A DNA stretch of 64,000 bases, taken from positions 1,326,626 to 1,390,625 of the forward strand of contig FLTS01000001.1 in NCBI GenBank assembly GCA_900078405.1. Reading direction: 5' to 3'. The DNA comes from an uncultured Stenotrophomonas sp. (GTDB taxonomy: Bacteria > Pseudomonadota > Gammaproteobacteria > Xanthomonadales > Xanthomonadaceae). The notes below the pieces were generated by a model. It was given only the letters and a program-made list of their open reading frames with translations, did not search any database and had not been told where the DNA came from. Below are positions 33,536 through 42,300 of this stretch, piece after piece. Made by a program: the position numbers and the translations under genes. Numbering within the stretch: position 1 is the stretch's first letter; each line of letters begins with the position of its first letter.

Positions 33536-36154
33536 GTGACCCAGAAACAGCCCGAACACACCCCGCTGATGAAGCAATTCTTCGCAGCCAAGGCCGACTA
33601 CCCGGACCTGCTGCTGTTCTTCCGCATGGGCGATTTCTACGAGCTGTTCTACGACGACGCGCGCAAGGCCGCGCGGCTGCTCGACATCACCCTGACCCAG
33701 CGCGGCAGTTCCGGTGGCGCGCCGATCCCGATGGCCGGGGTGCCGGTACACGCTTACGAAGGCTATCTGGCGCGGCTGGTGGCGCTGGGCGAGTCGGTCG
33801 CCATCTGCGAGCAGATCGGCGACCCGGCGCTGGCCAAGGGGCTGGTCGAACGCAAGGTGGTGCGCATCGTCACCCCCGGCACCGTCACCGACGAGGCGCT
33901 GCTGGACGAACGCCGCGACACCCTGCTGATGGCGGTGTCGCGCAGCAAGCAGGGTTACGGCTTGGCATGGGCCGATCTGGCCGGCGGGCGCTTTCTGGTC
34001 AACGAGGTGGAAACCGACGACGCGCTGGAAGCCGAGCTTGCACGCCTCGAACCAGCCGAGCTGCTGGTGCCCGACGAGGAGGGCTGGCCGGAGTTCCTGC
34101 GCCAGCGCAGTGGCGTGCGCCGCCGTGCGCCGTGGCTGTTCGACGCCGACAGCGGCCGCCGCCAGTTGCTGTCCTTCTTCAAGCTGCACGATCTGTCCGG
34201 CTTCGGCATCGACGACAAGCCGCGCGCCACCGCGGCGGCCGGCGCCTTGCTCGGCTATGTCGAGGAAACCCAGAAGCAGCGCCTGCCGCACCTGACCGCG
34301 ATCGCGCTGGAAACCGCCGGCGAGGCGATCGCGATGAACGCCGCCACCCGCCGCCATCTGGAACTTGACACGCGCATCGATGGCGACACCCGCAACACCC
34401 TGCTGGGCGTGCTCGACAGCACGGTCACGCCGATGGGCGGGCGTTTGCTGCGGCGCTGGCTGCACCGCCCGCTGCGGCTGCGCGAGGTGCTGCAACAACG
34501 CCACCACGCAGTGGCGACCTTGATCGACCGCGGCACCGATGCCGACCTGCGCGAAAGTTTCCGCGCGCTCGGCGACATCGAGCGCATCCTCACCCGCATG
34601 GCGCTGCGCTCGGCGCGACCACGCGATTTCTCGACCCTGCGCGACGGCCTGGGCATGCTGCCGGCCATCGCCGCGCAGCTGGAAGCGCTGGATTCGCCAC
34701 GCCTGCAACAACTGCGCGCCGAACTCGGCTCGCACGACGAAAGCGCGCAGCTGCTGGCCAATGCCATCGCCGAGCAGCCGCCGCTCAAGCTGTCCGACGG
34801 CGGCGTGATCGCCGAGGGTTTCGACGCCGAGCTGGACGAACTGCGCCGGCTCTCGACCCACGCCGACCAGTTCCTGATCGACCTCGAGGCGCGCGAGCGC
34901 GAGAGCAGCGGCATCCCGACGCTGAAGGTCGGCTACAACCGCGTGCACGGCTACTACATCGAGATCAGCAAGGGCCAGTCGGACAAGGCGCCGGTGCACT
35001 ACACCCGCCGCCAGACCCTGACCAACGCCGAGCGCTACATCACCGAGGAGCTGAAGAGCTTCGAGGACAAGGTGCTGTCCGCACGCGAGCGTTCGCTGTC
35101 GCGCGAGAAGCTGCTGTACGAGGGCCTGCTCGACAGTATCGGCCGGCATCTGGAGCCGCTCAAGCGCTGCGCCGCCGCGCTGAGCGAACTGGACGTGCTG
35201 GCCTGCTTCGCCGAGCGCGCGCAGGCGCTGGACTGGTCGCGGCCGGAGCTGGAAACCGCGCCATGCCTGAAGATCGAGCGCGGCCGCCACCCGGTGGTGG
35301 AAGCGGTGCGCGAGCAGCCGTTCGAGCCGAACGACCTGGACCTGCACCCGCAGCGGCGCATGCTGGTCATCACCGGCCCGAACATGGGCGGCAAGTCCAC
35401 TTACATGCGGCAGAACGCGCTGATCGTGCTGCTGGCCCACATCGGCAGCTTCGTGCCGGCCAGCCGCGCGGTGATCGGCCCGATCGACCGCATCCTGACC
35501 CGCATCGGCGCCGGTGACGACCTCGCCAAGGGCCAGTCGACCTTCATGGTCGAAATGGCCGAGACCAGCTACATCCTGCACCACGCCACCGCGCAGTCGC
35601 TGGTGCTGATGGACGAGATCGGCCGCGGCACCTCCACCTACGACGGGCTGGCGCTGGCCGATGCGGTGGCGCGCCACCTGGCGCACGTCAACCGCTGCTA
35701 CACGCTGTTCGCCACCCACTATTTCGAGCTGACCGCGCTGGCCGACGAAAGCGTCGAAGGCGGCGCCAGCGGCATTGCCAATGTGCATCTGGATGCCGTC
35801 GAGCATGGCGAGACGCTGGTGTTCATGCACGCGGTGAAGGACGGCCCGGCCAACCGCAGCTTCGGCCTGCAGGTGGCCGCGCTGGCCGGCCTGCCCAGGG
35901 CCACCGTGGCGCAGGCGCGGCGGCGGCTGGCGGAGCTGGAGCAGCGCGGCGGCGAGAGCCAGAGCGCGGCGGTGGCGCCGCAGGCGCTGGACGCGCCGGA
36001 AATCGCCGCGAAAATGCGCTGCAGTTCGGGCACCCGGCCGGCCCGGTACGCACGGTGCCGCAGGCGCTGGACGCGCCGCAGCAGTTCGGCCTGTTCGCCA
36101 CGCCGTCATCGGCGGCGCTGGATGCCTTGCAGGCCATCGACCCGGACGAACTGA
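33536..36154 (+). CDS. mutS: DNA mismatch repair protein MutS with frameshifted C-terminus
   Basis: Mismatch-recognition ATPase. The N-terminal mismatch wedge is [13 protein letters not shown]. The ATPase core has Walker [13 protein letters not shown], Walker [15 protein letters not shown] and the helix-turn-helix region with [10 protein letters not shown]. The GTG at 33536 gives the usual N-terminus ([10 protein letters not shown]); an ATG at 33488 is less likely. Near residue 820 an 80-base insertion (35977-36056) shifts the frame, and the product ends in 50 arginine/serine-rich residues. Without it, translation would end at 36204 with QQFGLFATP, the beta-clamp motif, and the tetramerisation tail [18 protein letters not shown]. 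The core is intact, so mismatch binding may persist, with reduced clamp loading. Confidence 0.93.
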   Translation: MTQKQPEHTPLMKQFFAAKADYPDLLLFFRMGDFYELFYDDARKAARLLDITLTQRGSSGGAPIPMAGVPVHAYEGYLARLVALGESVAICEQIGDPALAKGLVERKVVRIVTPGTVTDEALLDERRDTLLMAVSRSKQGYGLAWADLAGGRFLVNEVETDDALEAELARLEPAELLVPDEEGWPEFLRQRSGVRRRAPWLFDADSGRRQLLSFFKLHDLSGFGIDDKPRATAAAGALLGYVEETQKQRLPHLTAIALETAGEAIAMNAATRRHLELDTRIDGDTRNTLLGVLDSTVTPMGGRLLRRWLHRPLRLREVLQQRHHAVATLIDRGTDADLRESFRALGDIERILTRMALRSARPRDFSTLRDGLGMLPAIAAQLEALDSPRLQQLRAELGSHDESAQLLANAIAEQPPLKLSDGGVIAEGFDAELDELRRLSTHADQFLIDLEARERESSGIPTLKVGYNRVHGYYIEISKGQSDKAPVHYTRRQTLTNAERYITEELKSFEDKVLSARERSLSREKLLYEGLLDSIGRHLEPLKRCAAALSELDVLACFAERAQALDWSRPELETAPCLKIERGRHPVVEAVREQPFEPNDLDLHPQRRMLVITGPNMGGKSTYMRQNALIVLLAHIGSFVPASRAVIGPIDRILTRIGAGDDLAKGQSTFMVEMAETSYILHHATAQSLVLMDEIGRGTSTYDGLALADAVARHLAHVNRCYTLFATHYFELTALADESVEGGASGIANVHLDAVEHGETLVFMHAVKDGPANRSFGLQVAALAGLPRATVAQARRRLAELEQRGGESQSAAVAPQALDAPEIAAKMRCSSGTRPARYARCRRRWTRRSSSACSPRRHRRRWMPCRPSTRTN
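35977..36078. repeat. 22-base direct repeat flanking a 58-base insert in mutS
   Basis: Identical 22-base copies lie at 35977-35998 and 36057-36078 (starting GCCGCAGGCGCTGG, ending ACGCGCCG). Between them are 58 bases (35999-36056) foreign to mutS. The insertion unit is 80 bases, not a multiple of three. The segment contains GCAGTTCGG, which also occurs just after the second copy. The layout mirrors that at 24203-24358. Confidence 0.9.
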
Positions 36155-36237
36155 CGCCGAAGCAGGCGCTGGAAGCGCTGTACCGGATGAAGTCGCTGTT
36201 GTAACCGCGAACCGCCGGCCTGTTGTCCGCTGCCCCG

Positions 36238-36357
36238 TTGTAGGAGCGACGTCAATCGCGACGGGGCTTTCATGCAGATCCATCTACAAAAGCCTGCACA
36301 TTCCTGTGCAGGGATTTGAATGGGAAAGCCCCATCGCGACTGACGTCGCTCCTACAA
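36238..36357. repeat. Long inverted repeat (paired REP-like elements) after mutS
   Basis: Left arm 36238-36271 and right arm 36324-36357 are 34 bases each and reverse-complementary with two mismatches. Both outer ends carry TTGTAGGAGCGAC. A smaller hairpin (CCTGCAC/GTGCAGG) lies in the loop. Such paired GTAG repeats are common between convergent genes in this family of bacteria. Two more hairpins, 36382-36402 (ACCGCCGGC/GCCGGCGGT) and 36418-36440, follow before the GST gene, so most of this 269-base gap is palindromic. Confidence 0.8.
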
Positions 36358-36473
36358 CAGCCGGCATACAGCCCGCATACAACCGCCGGCATAGCCGGCG
36401 GTGGTTCCCGCAAGCATGCAGGCGGCCACCGGCCGCCTGCGCTACTGCATCATGGCAACGGCACTGCCCCGCC

Positions 36474-37100
36474 TTACCCCGCCGGCGGATACTTCGCCGC
36501 CAGCGCATTGTCGCGCGCGTTGGCCGCCGCCGCGGCCGGGCGACCGGCGTGGTGCGCGACGAACGCCTCGAATACCGGATTTTTCTCGATCGCGCCGGTC
36601 ATCATGAAATATGCCAGCGACGCGGCCACGTACAGGTCCACCGCAGTGAAACCGTTGCCGGCAAGGTGCCTGCGGTCGCGCAGGGCCTGCTCCAGCGTGC
36701 GCAGCACGTCGCCGTCGCCGCCGTAGCCCGCGCCCACCGCCGGCGCCAACGCGCCGGTGCTCTTGGCGGTCAGCCATGCCTCGAACGGGCCGGCGAAGAA
36801 GAACAGCCAGCGGTAGAACGCGCCGCGCTCCGGTGAACCCGGCGGCGGCACCAAGCCCTTCTCCGGCACCAGCTCGGCCAGGTAGGCGCAGATGGCGGCG
36901 TTCTCGGTCACCACCACTTCACCGTGGCGCAGTGCCGGCACTTTGCCCATCGGATTGACCGCCAGATAGCCGGGCGACTTCATCGTGGTGCCGAATTCCA
37001 TCACCACTTCCTCGTAGGGCAGCCCGGTTTCCTCCAGCATCCAGCGCGCCAGCCGGCCGCGCGAGAGGGGGTGGGTGTAGAAGGTCAGTGTGGCGGTCAT
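36474..37100 (-). CDS. Glutathione S-transferase family protein
   Basis: A 208-residue soluble GST. The thioredoxin-like N-terminal domain has FYTHPLSRGRLARWMLEETG, the cis-proline region GKVPALRHGEVVVTENAAI, and a helical C-terminal domain with the capping NGFTAVDLYVAASL. The ATG at 37100 (MTATLTFYTH) fits the family N-terminus. The 24-codon extension upstream does not. The substrate is unknown. It is convergent with mutS and 72 bases from the YafY-type regulator. Confidence 0.9.
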   Translation of the reverse strand: MTATLTFYTHPLSRGRLARWMLEETGLPYEEVVMEFGTTMKSPGYLAVNPMGKVPALRHGEVVVTENAAICAYLAELVPEKGLVPPPGSPERGAFYRWLFFFAGPFEAWLTAKSTGALAPAVGAGYGGDGDVLRTLEQALRDRRHLAGNGFTAVDLYVAASLAYFMMTGAIEKNPVFEAFVAHHAGRPAAAAANARDNALAAKYPPAG

Positions 37101-37172
37101 GGCGGGTACCCGTGCGGCGTGTCGGAAGGAGCCGGCAGTATGCGGCGGGCTGCTGACAGCGGCTGTCAGCAA

Positions 37173-37862
37173 TCAACCGCCGTGGCCTTGCAGATGCTGC
37201 TCGCGCCAGCGCTTGAGCAGGTGGTGGCGCTGTTCCGGGTAGCGGGTGCCGGTGTCCTCCAGCGCCAGCACCCGGTCGGCGCGGAAGTGGCGGAAATCCT
37301 CGCGCAGCCGGCACCACGCCGCCAGCACCCGCACCTCGGCGAGGAAAGCCATCGCGAACGGCCAGATCACGCGCTCGGTGATGCGCCCCTCGGCATCGGC
37401 GTACTGCATGTGCACCACGTTGCCGGTGCGGATCGCGCGGCGCAGCACCGGCAACCACGGCTCCGGCTGGCTGGCGTTCCAGTCGGCGAACAGGCCGCTG
37501 GTCTCGACCTGCAACCGCAATGCCTCGGGCAGGATGCCGACGATGCGGTCCATCGCCCGGTCGGCTGCCGCGGCCAGCTCCGGGTCGGCATGCCGCGACA
37601 CCCAGCGCGTGCCCAGCACCATCGCCTCCAGCTCCTCGTCCGAGAACATCATCGGTGGCAGCAGGAAGCCGGCGCGCAGCTGGTAGCCGACGCCGGGGTC
37701 GCCGACGATGTCCGCGCCCTGCCCGCGCAGCGCCTCGATGTCGCGGTACAGGGTGCGCAGGCTCACACCCAGCTGCTCGGCCAGCTGCGCACCGCGCACC
37801 GCGCTGCGGCGCCGGCGCAGTTCGTCCAGCAGGTGCAGCAGGCGGGTGGCGCGCTGGGTCAT
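37173..37862 (-). CDS. YafY-type transcriptional regulator (HTH plus WYL)
   Basis: A 229-residue regulator with an N-terminal winged helix (QLAEQLGVSLRTLYRDIEAL) and a WYL-type ligand-binding domain (about 130-200, VIWPFAMAFLAEVRVLAAWC). WYL domains often sense nucleic acid or small ligands. The start ATG overlaps the end of the upstream gene by ATGA, so both are co-transcribed. The GST gene downstream on the same strand is a possible target. Confidence 0.9.
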   Translation of the reverse strand: MTQRATRLLHLLDELRRRRSAVRGAQLAEQLGVSLRTLYRDIEALRGQGADIVGDPGVGYQLRAGFLLPPMMFSDEELEAMVLGTRWVSRHADPELAAAADRAMDRIVGILPEALRLQVETSGLFADWNASQPEPWLPVLRRAIRTGNVVHMQYADAEGRITERVIWPFAMAFLAEVRVLAAWCRLREDFRHFRADRVLALEDTGTRYPEQRHHLLKRWREQHLQGHGG

Positions 37863-38536
37863 TGCAGGCCGGCTTCGGGCGCGAGGGTGTGGACCACCTT
37901 GCCCTCGGCGTCGAGGAACTCGATGGCGCCATAGCCCCCGTCGGTGACGGTCAGGCGCAGGCGGGTGCGGTCGGCCTTGTCGTTCAGGGCGATGGACGGG
38001 GTGCCGTCGGCCGCCACCAGCATGCGGATGCGGGTCGGCGCCTGCACGCCGGGGACCAGCCGGTTGTCCAGCTTCGGCTCGCGCAGCAGCGGCGGCGCCT
38101 GGTTGATCGAAAAGCTCACCTCGCCATCGGGCGACACCCGCCAGCCGATGGCGTCCAGCGCCGGGTGGTCCAGCGCCAGCACCGCCGCGCCGCCGGGCAC
38201 GTCGGCGGTGCCGAAGCCACCGCGCTCGCTGCCGTTCTCGTCGTACAGCACCATGCCGGCGACGTCGAACGCGCGCCGGTACTGGATGCCGTCGATGATC
38301 GGCGCCGGGGTGCGGCCGGACAGGGTCATGCGGATCACGCCGTTTTCGTCGACGATGTCGATGCGGCGCGCGGTGATGCGCTCCTGCTCCGGCGCGGCCA
38401 CGCGTGTTTCCGGCGTACGCGATTCGATGATGCGCTCCAGCGTTTCCAGCGAGGGCCGGGCCGGTTCGGTGGCCAGTGCGGAGGAAGCCACGCACAACGA
38501 GGCGAACGCGAACGGGAGGGCGGCGGGATGCTTCAT
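37859..38536 (-). CDS. Exported protein of unknown function
   Basis: A 225-residue protein with a clear Sec signal peptide (MKHPAALPFAFASLCVASSA, cleavage near ALATEP). The rest alternates hydrophobic and charged residues, as in beta-rich domains. Repeated words of the type DENGVIRMTL, DENGSERGGFG and DGTPSIALND suggest three related repeats of about 60 residues. No catalytic motif or lipobox is seen. It is coupled (ATGA) to the YafY-type regulator. Confidence 0.8.
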   Translation of the reverse strand: MKHPAALPFAFASLCVASSALATEPARPSLETLERIIESRTPETRVAAPEQERITARRIDIVDENGVIRMTLSGRTPAPIIDGIQYRRAFDVAGMVLYDENGSERGGFGTADVPGGAAVLALDHPALDAIGWRVSPDGEVSFSINQAPPLLREPKLDNRLVPGVQAPTRIRMLVAADGTPSIALNDKADRTRLRLTVTDGGYGAIEFLDAEGKVVHTLAPEAGLQ

Positions 38537-38939
38537 GGACACGTCCTTGGGCTTTGCGGGTCGAATTCCCGATCGTACCGGCTGCGCGGCCATGCCGCGT
38601 CCGAACCCGGTCGCATATCGCGGCCGGGCACACCGGCGGCGCAGCTTGATCCGGATCATTGCCGCTCCCTGCCCGCGCTGCTGTCATGGCTGCACTCCCC
38701 GCCAGTTGCTGGAGGCAGCCGATCACCATCGCCGCGACTGGCGGAAGGGGCCCGCGCCCTCACCCACGACGCTCGACTCGGCGTTCGACACCGCCCGGTT
38801 CAAGAACGGGTTCGCCCCGATCCAGCCGAGCAGGAGTCCGGGGCAGCCGGTACCGCCAGCGCGCCGCGTCCGACCGTGAAGCGGCCGCGCAGACACTCGC
38901 GGCAACCATGAAGATTCCGCATGGGAATGCACTCCCTCG
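38537..38939. other. Intergenic region with no convincing gene
   Basis: About 400 bases between the exported-protein gene and the katA control region. Several short open frames exist on both strands, but their translations are Arg/Pro-rich shadows without a ribosome site or family likeness. The region holds an FNR-like box at 38646-38659. A fragment reading FDTARFKNGFAPIQPS in one frame may be the remnant of a lost gene. Confidence 0.5.
38646..38659 (+). promoter_or_regulatory. Orphan FNR/ANR-type box
   Basis: TTGAT-CCGG-ATCAT matches the FNR palindrome at 9 of 10 positions. On the plus strand TGTCAT (38682-38687, 4 of 6 to TATAAT) lies at the right distance for a -10, so a transcript would start near 38694 and run toward katA through DNA with no clear gene. 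On the minus strand it is about 110 bases before the exported-protein gene, without a good -10. Confidence 0.5.
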
Positions 38940-38976
38940 ATAGATAAACCCTATCAATTGAAATGGATCATTCGAT
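38940..38976 (+). promoter_or_regulatory. OxyR binding site upstream of catalase
   Basis: The pattern ATAG-N7-CTAT-N7-AATG-N7-CGAT fits the OxyR consensus (four ATAG/CTAT-type tetramers spaced by 7 bases). The first pair is exact and the second pair partial. It ends 95 bases before the katA ATG. This implies peroxide induction of the catalase gene. Confidence 0.7.
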
Positions 38977-39070
38977 TACCTTTTTTACCCGGTGATGGCT
39001 ACAGTCCTCCGGGTACCACCACGCAGCACCTACCTTCATCCCAGCCAGTCCGTCCCGCCAGGAGCACGCC

Positions 39071-40576
39071 ATGAACAACAACGACAGCGGCAAGAAGTGC
39101 CCCGTCACTCACCTGACCACCGACTTCGGTGCGCCGGTGCCTGACAACCAGAACAGCCTCACCGCCGGCCCGCGCGGCCCCTTGCTGGCGCAGGACGTGT
39201 GGCTGCACGAGAAGCTCGGCAACTTCGTGCGCGAGGTGATCCCGGAACGCCGCATGCACGCCAAGGGCTCCGGCGCCTTCGGCACCTTCACCGTCACCAA
39301 CGACATCACGAAGTACACCCGCGCGGCGATCTTCTCCCAGGTCGGCAAGAAGACCGAGATGTTCGCCCGCTTCACCACCGTGGCCGGCGAGCGCGGTGCG
39401 GCCGACGCCGAGCGCGACATCCGCGGCTTCGCGCTGAAGTTCTACACCGAGGAAGGCAACTGGGACATGGTGGGCAACAACACCCCCGTGTTCTTCATCC
39501 GCGACCCGCGCAAGTTCCCCGACCTCAACAAGGTCGTGAAGCGCGACCCGCGCACCAACCTGCGCTCGGCCACCTACAACTGGGACTGGTGGACCCTGCT
39601 GCCCGAAGCATTGCACCAGGTCACCATCGTGATGAGCGACCGCGGCATCCCGGCCAGCTACCGGCACATGCACGGCTTCGGTTCGCACACCTACAGCTTC
39701 TGGAACAACCAGGGCGAACGCTTCTGGGTGAAGTTCCACTTCCGCACCCAGCAGGGCATCAAGAACCTGAGCGATGCCGAGGCCGCCGAGGCCATCGGCA
39801 ACGACCGCGAGACCCACCAGCGCGACCTCTACGAGGCGATCGAGCGCGGCGAGTTCCCGAAGTGGAAGATGTACGTGCAGATCATGCCGGAGGCCGATGC
39901 GGAGAAAGTGCCTTACCACCCGTTCGACCTGACCAAGATCTGGCCGAAGGGCGACTACCCGCTGATCGAGGTCGGCGAGTTCGAGCTCAACCGCAACCCG
40001 GAGAACTTCTTCGCCGACGTCGAGCAGAGCGCGTTCGCGCCGTCGAACCTGGTGCCGGGCATCGGCGTGTCGCCTGACAAGATGCTGCAGGCGCGCCTGT
40101 TCAACTACGCCGATGCGCAGCGCTACCGCCTGGGCACCAACTACCAGCAGATCCCGGTCAACAAGGCGCGCTGCCCGGTGCACAGCAACCACCGCGACGG
40201 CATCGGCCGCGTCGACGGCAACTACGGCGGCATCCCCCACTACGAGCCCAACAGCTTCAACCAGTGGCAGGAGCAGCCCCAGTACCGCGAGCCGCCGCTG
40301 AAGATCAGCGGTGACGCCGACTGGTGGAACTACCGCGAGAACGACGACAACTACTTCAAGCAGCCGGGCGATCTGTTCCGCCTGATGACCCCGGAAAAGC
40401 AGCAGCTGCTGTTCGACAACACCGCCCGGGCCATGGGCGATGCGCCGGACTTCATCAAGCGCCGCCACGTGGAGAACTGCAGCAAGGCCGACCCGGCCTA
40501 CGGTGCCGGCGTCGAGGCCGCGCTGCGCAAGCTCGGCGCATTTGCCGGCGAAGAATCGCCCAACAGCCTCGCCTGA
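39071..40576 (+). CDS. katA: Monofunctional haem catalase (clade 3)
   Basis: Cytoplasmic haem enzyme that dismutates hydrogen peroxide. The 501-residue product has the catalytic histidine in [15 protein letters not shown] (His63), a conserved asparagine in the region [16 protein letters not shown], and the proximal haem tyrosine in [14 protein letters not shown]. The length is that of small-subunit clade 3 catalases. A strong ribosome site (AGGAG) lies 6 bases before the ATG, and an OxyR-type site is upstream. Confidence 0.97.
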   Translation: MNNNDSGKKCPVTHLTTDFGAPVPDNQNSLTAGPRGPLLAQDVWLHEKLGNFVREVIPERRMHAKGSGAFGTFTVTNDITKYTRAAIFSQVGKKTEMFARFTTVAGERGAADAERDIRGFALKFYTEEGNWDMVGNNTPVFFIRDPRKFPDLNKVVKRDPRTNLRSATYNWDWWTLLPEALHQVTIVMSDRGIPASYRHMHGFGSHTYSFWNNQGERFWVKFHFRTQQGIKNLSDAEAAEAIGNDRETHQRDLYEAIERGEFPKWKMYVQIMPEADAEKVPYHPFDLTKIWPKGDYPLIEVGEFELNRNPENFFADVEQSAFAPSNLVPGIGVSPDKMLQARLFNYADAQRYRLGTNYQQIPVNKARCPVHSNHRDGIGRVDGNYGGIPHYEPNSFNQWQEQPQYREPPLKISGDADWWNYRENDDNYFKQPGDLFRLMTPEKQQLLFDNTARAMGDAPDFIKRRHVENCSKADPAYGAGVEAALRKLGAFAGEESPNSLA

Positions 40577-40723
40577 GGCACGCCGCCTTCCCCGCCCCCG
40601 CGGGGAAGGCGCAAGCGGTGGCGCCCGGCGCACCGGGCCCCGCCCTGCCACGCAGGACATGACTGCAACAGCCACCACGGCGCTACCATGCCGGTGTTCA
40701 CCCACCGCAAGGACCACGCCACG

Positions 40724-41332
40724 ATGAGCCTGACCGACGACCTCCTTTCCCAGCTCCAGGGCGCACCGCTGCAACAGGTGTCGCAGCAACTCGGCCTCGA
40801 CAGCCAGCAGGCCTCCGGCGCCATCGGCGCGGCGCTGCCGCTGCTGATGGGCGCACTGGGCAACAACGCGGCCAAGCCGCAGGGTGCCGAAGCCCTGTTC
40901 GGCGCATTGCAGAACAACCACAGCGGCCTGGACATCGGCAGCGTACTGGGCGCGGTGCTGGGCGGCGGCAACAGCCCGGCCGCCAACGGCGCCGGCATCC
41001 TCGGCCATATCTTCGGCGGCAACCAGGGCCGCGCCGAAGCCGGTCTGGCGCAGGCCACCGGTCTGAGCAGCGATCGCGCCGGCCAGTTGATGAAAATCCT
41101 TGCCCCGATCGTGATGGCCTACCTCGCCCAGCGCATGGGCAACGGCGGCCAGCAGGCCAGCGCCGGCGGCCTCAGCCAGATCCTCGGCCAGGAAAAGCAG
41201 CGCGTGTCGCAGGCCGGCGGCATCGGCGGCGGCCTGCTCGGCAGCGTGCTCGATCAGGATGGCGACGGCCAGCTCGGCGTGTCCGACCTGATCAAGCTCG
41301 GCAGCGGCCTGCTGGGCAGCGGCAAGCGCTGA
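40724..41332 (+). CDS. DUF937 (YidB-like) protein
   Basis: A 202-residue glycine- and alanine-rich protein of the DUF937/YidB family. The N-terminal helical bundle shows LLSQLQGAPLQQVSQQLGLD and GAIGAALPLLMGALGNNA. The C-terminus holds an EF-hand-like DQDGDGQLGVSDLIKLGS. The function is unknown. The ATG at 40724 follows AAGGA at a good distance; an earlier ATG at 40688 lacks one. It is a single-gene unit closed by an intrinsic terminator. Confidence 0.88.
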   Translation: MSLTDDLLSQLQGAPLQQVSQQLGLDSQQASGAIGAALPLLMGALGNNAAKPQGAEALFGALQNNHSGLDIGSVLGAVLGGGNSPAANGAGILGHIFGGNQGRAEAGLAQATGLSSDRAGQLMKILAPIVMAYLAQRMGNGGQQASAGGLSQILGQEKQRVSQAGGIGGGLLGSVLDQDGDGQLGVSDLIKLGSGLLGSGKR

Positions 41333-41354
41333 ATCCGGCGCACTCCGAACGACG

Positions 41355-41380
41355 AAACGCCACCGCAAGGTGGCGTTTTT
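41355..41380 (+). terminator. Intrinsic terminator after the DUF937 gene
   Basis: Stem AAACGCCACC / GGTGGCGTTT with loop GCAA, followed by a run of T ending at 41380. It lies 23 bases after the stop codon. Confidence 0.9.
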
Positions 41381-41469
41381 CATTCCCCGCCCAACCCACA
41401 CCTGCCAAGGATGCGTGCCTCCTCGCAGATGTCGGGCTTTCCCGGCATGGGCCTTCCCGGAAAAGCTCC

Positions 41470-41493
41470 ATGCGGGGCGAGCCCCGCATCTAC
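41470..41493 (-). repeat. GTAG-tailed REP palindrome
   Basis: ATGCGGGGC-GA-GCCCCGCAT-CTAC, the same element as at 19008-19031 except for the two loop bases. It lies between the DUF937 terminator and the convergent Hsp15 gene. Confidence 0.75.
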
Positions 41494-41525
41494 GAGCGTC
41501 TCTTCACCTTGGGTCTGATGCACCC

Positions 41526-41936
41526 CTACAGCGCATCAAGATCACCCAGTGCGCGAATCAGGCGCCGCGCGCGCTTGTCGGGCTTGTGCTCCGGCGGCAG
41601 GTAGCCGTCGCGTGCGGCGGCGCGTTGCCGGCGCCGTTCCTCGCGCACCAGCCTCGATGCGGCGGTTTCCTCGTACAGCGCCTGCGCCACCGGCGCCGGG
41701 CCGCGGCTGTCGCTCAGGCCGCGCACCCCGATCTCGAAAACCTCGTCGCCGCGCTGCACGCGCAGCGCGTCGCCCACCCGGACACTGCGCGAGGCCTTGG
41801 GCCGCTGCCCGCCGACCTCGACCTTGCCGGTCTCCACCGCCTGTTTGGCCAGGCTGCGGGTCCTGAAGAAGCGCGCCGCCCACAGCCACACGTCCAGGCG
41901 GACGCCGGTTGCCAGCGCGTTTTCCGCTTCAGTCAT
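41526..41936 (-). CDS. hslR: S4-domain RNA-binding protein Hsp15
   Basis: A 136-residue heat-shock protein that binds nascent-chain-blocked 50S subunits. The S4 domain lies at residues about 12-70 (VRLDVWLWAARFFRTRSLAKQ and VEVGGQRPKASRSVRVGD). A basic C-terminal tail (REERRRQRAAARDG; KPDKRARRLIRAL) is typical of Hsp15. The start at MTEAENALATG is preceded by the small lipoprotein gene, which it overlaps by 8 bases. Confidence 0.92.
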   Translation of the reverse strand: MTEAENALATGVRLDVWLWAARFFRTRSLAKQAVETGKVEVGGQRPKASRSVRVGDALRVQRGDEVFEIGVRGLSDSRGPAPVAQALYEETAASRLVREERRRQRAAARDGYLPPEHKPDKRARRLIRALGDLDAL

Positions 41937-42189
41937 GCTTTTTCTTGAAGTCCACTTCCATCGCGTCCTTGCGCGGCTGGCCGATGGTCCAGTTGAGGCT
42001 GTCGTCGGGGTTGCAGCGCTTGTCGCGCAGCGAACGTGCGCCACTGGCGCGCTCGGCATCGAGCCGGTCGTTGCCGACCAGGCAGTCGGCGCGATCGGCC
42101 GGGCGCACGTCGGCGTCCATCAGCCGGTCGGAACTGGCGCAGGCCGACAGCCCCAGCATCACCATCGCAGCACAAACGTGTTTCAGCAT
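41929..42189 (-). CDS. Small lipoprotein, function unknown
   Basis: An 86-residue protein with a lipoprotein signal (LKHVCAAMVMLGLSACASS, lipid Cys near residue 17). A short charged domain follows with two cysteines (ADCLVG and DKRCNP) that could pair, ending in a basic KKKHD tail. The ATG at 42189 has a strong ribosome site (AGGAGAGGAC). It overlaps the start of hslR by 8 bases, so the two are likely co-transcribed. Confidence 0.8.
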   Translation of the reverse strand: MLKHVCAAMVMLGLSACASSDRLMDADVRPADRADCLVGNDRLDAERASGARSLRDKRCNPDDSLNWTIGQPRKDAMEVDFKKKHD

Positions 42190-42300
42190 CGTCCTCTCCT
42201 TGCACCGGCGGAATCCGGTCAACGCCGCATCGTAGCGCCCGCCGCAACCGCCGTCACACCGGCAATGCTAGTGTCCGCATTCATCCATCGACCGCCGCCC

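Noticed and set aside
38659..38943. Short plus-strand open frame after the orphan FNR box
   Set aside because: Arg/Pro/Ser-rich translation, no ribosome site and no family likeness.
40688..40723. Earlier ATG for the DUF937 protein
   Set aside because: The 12 extra residues are not conserved-looking, and the ATG at 40724 has a better ribosome site.
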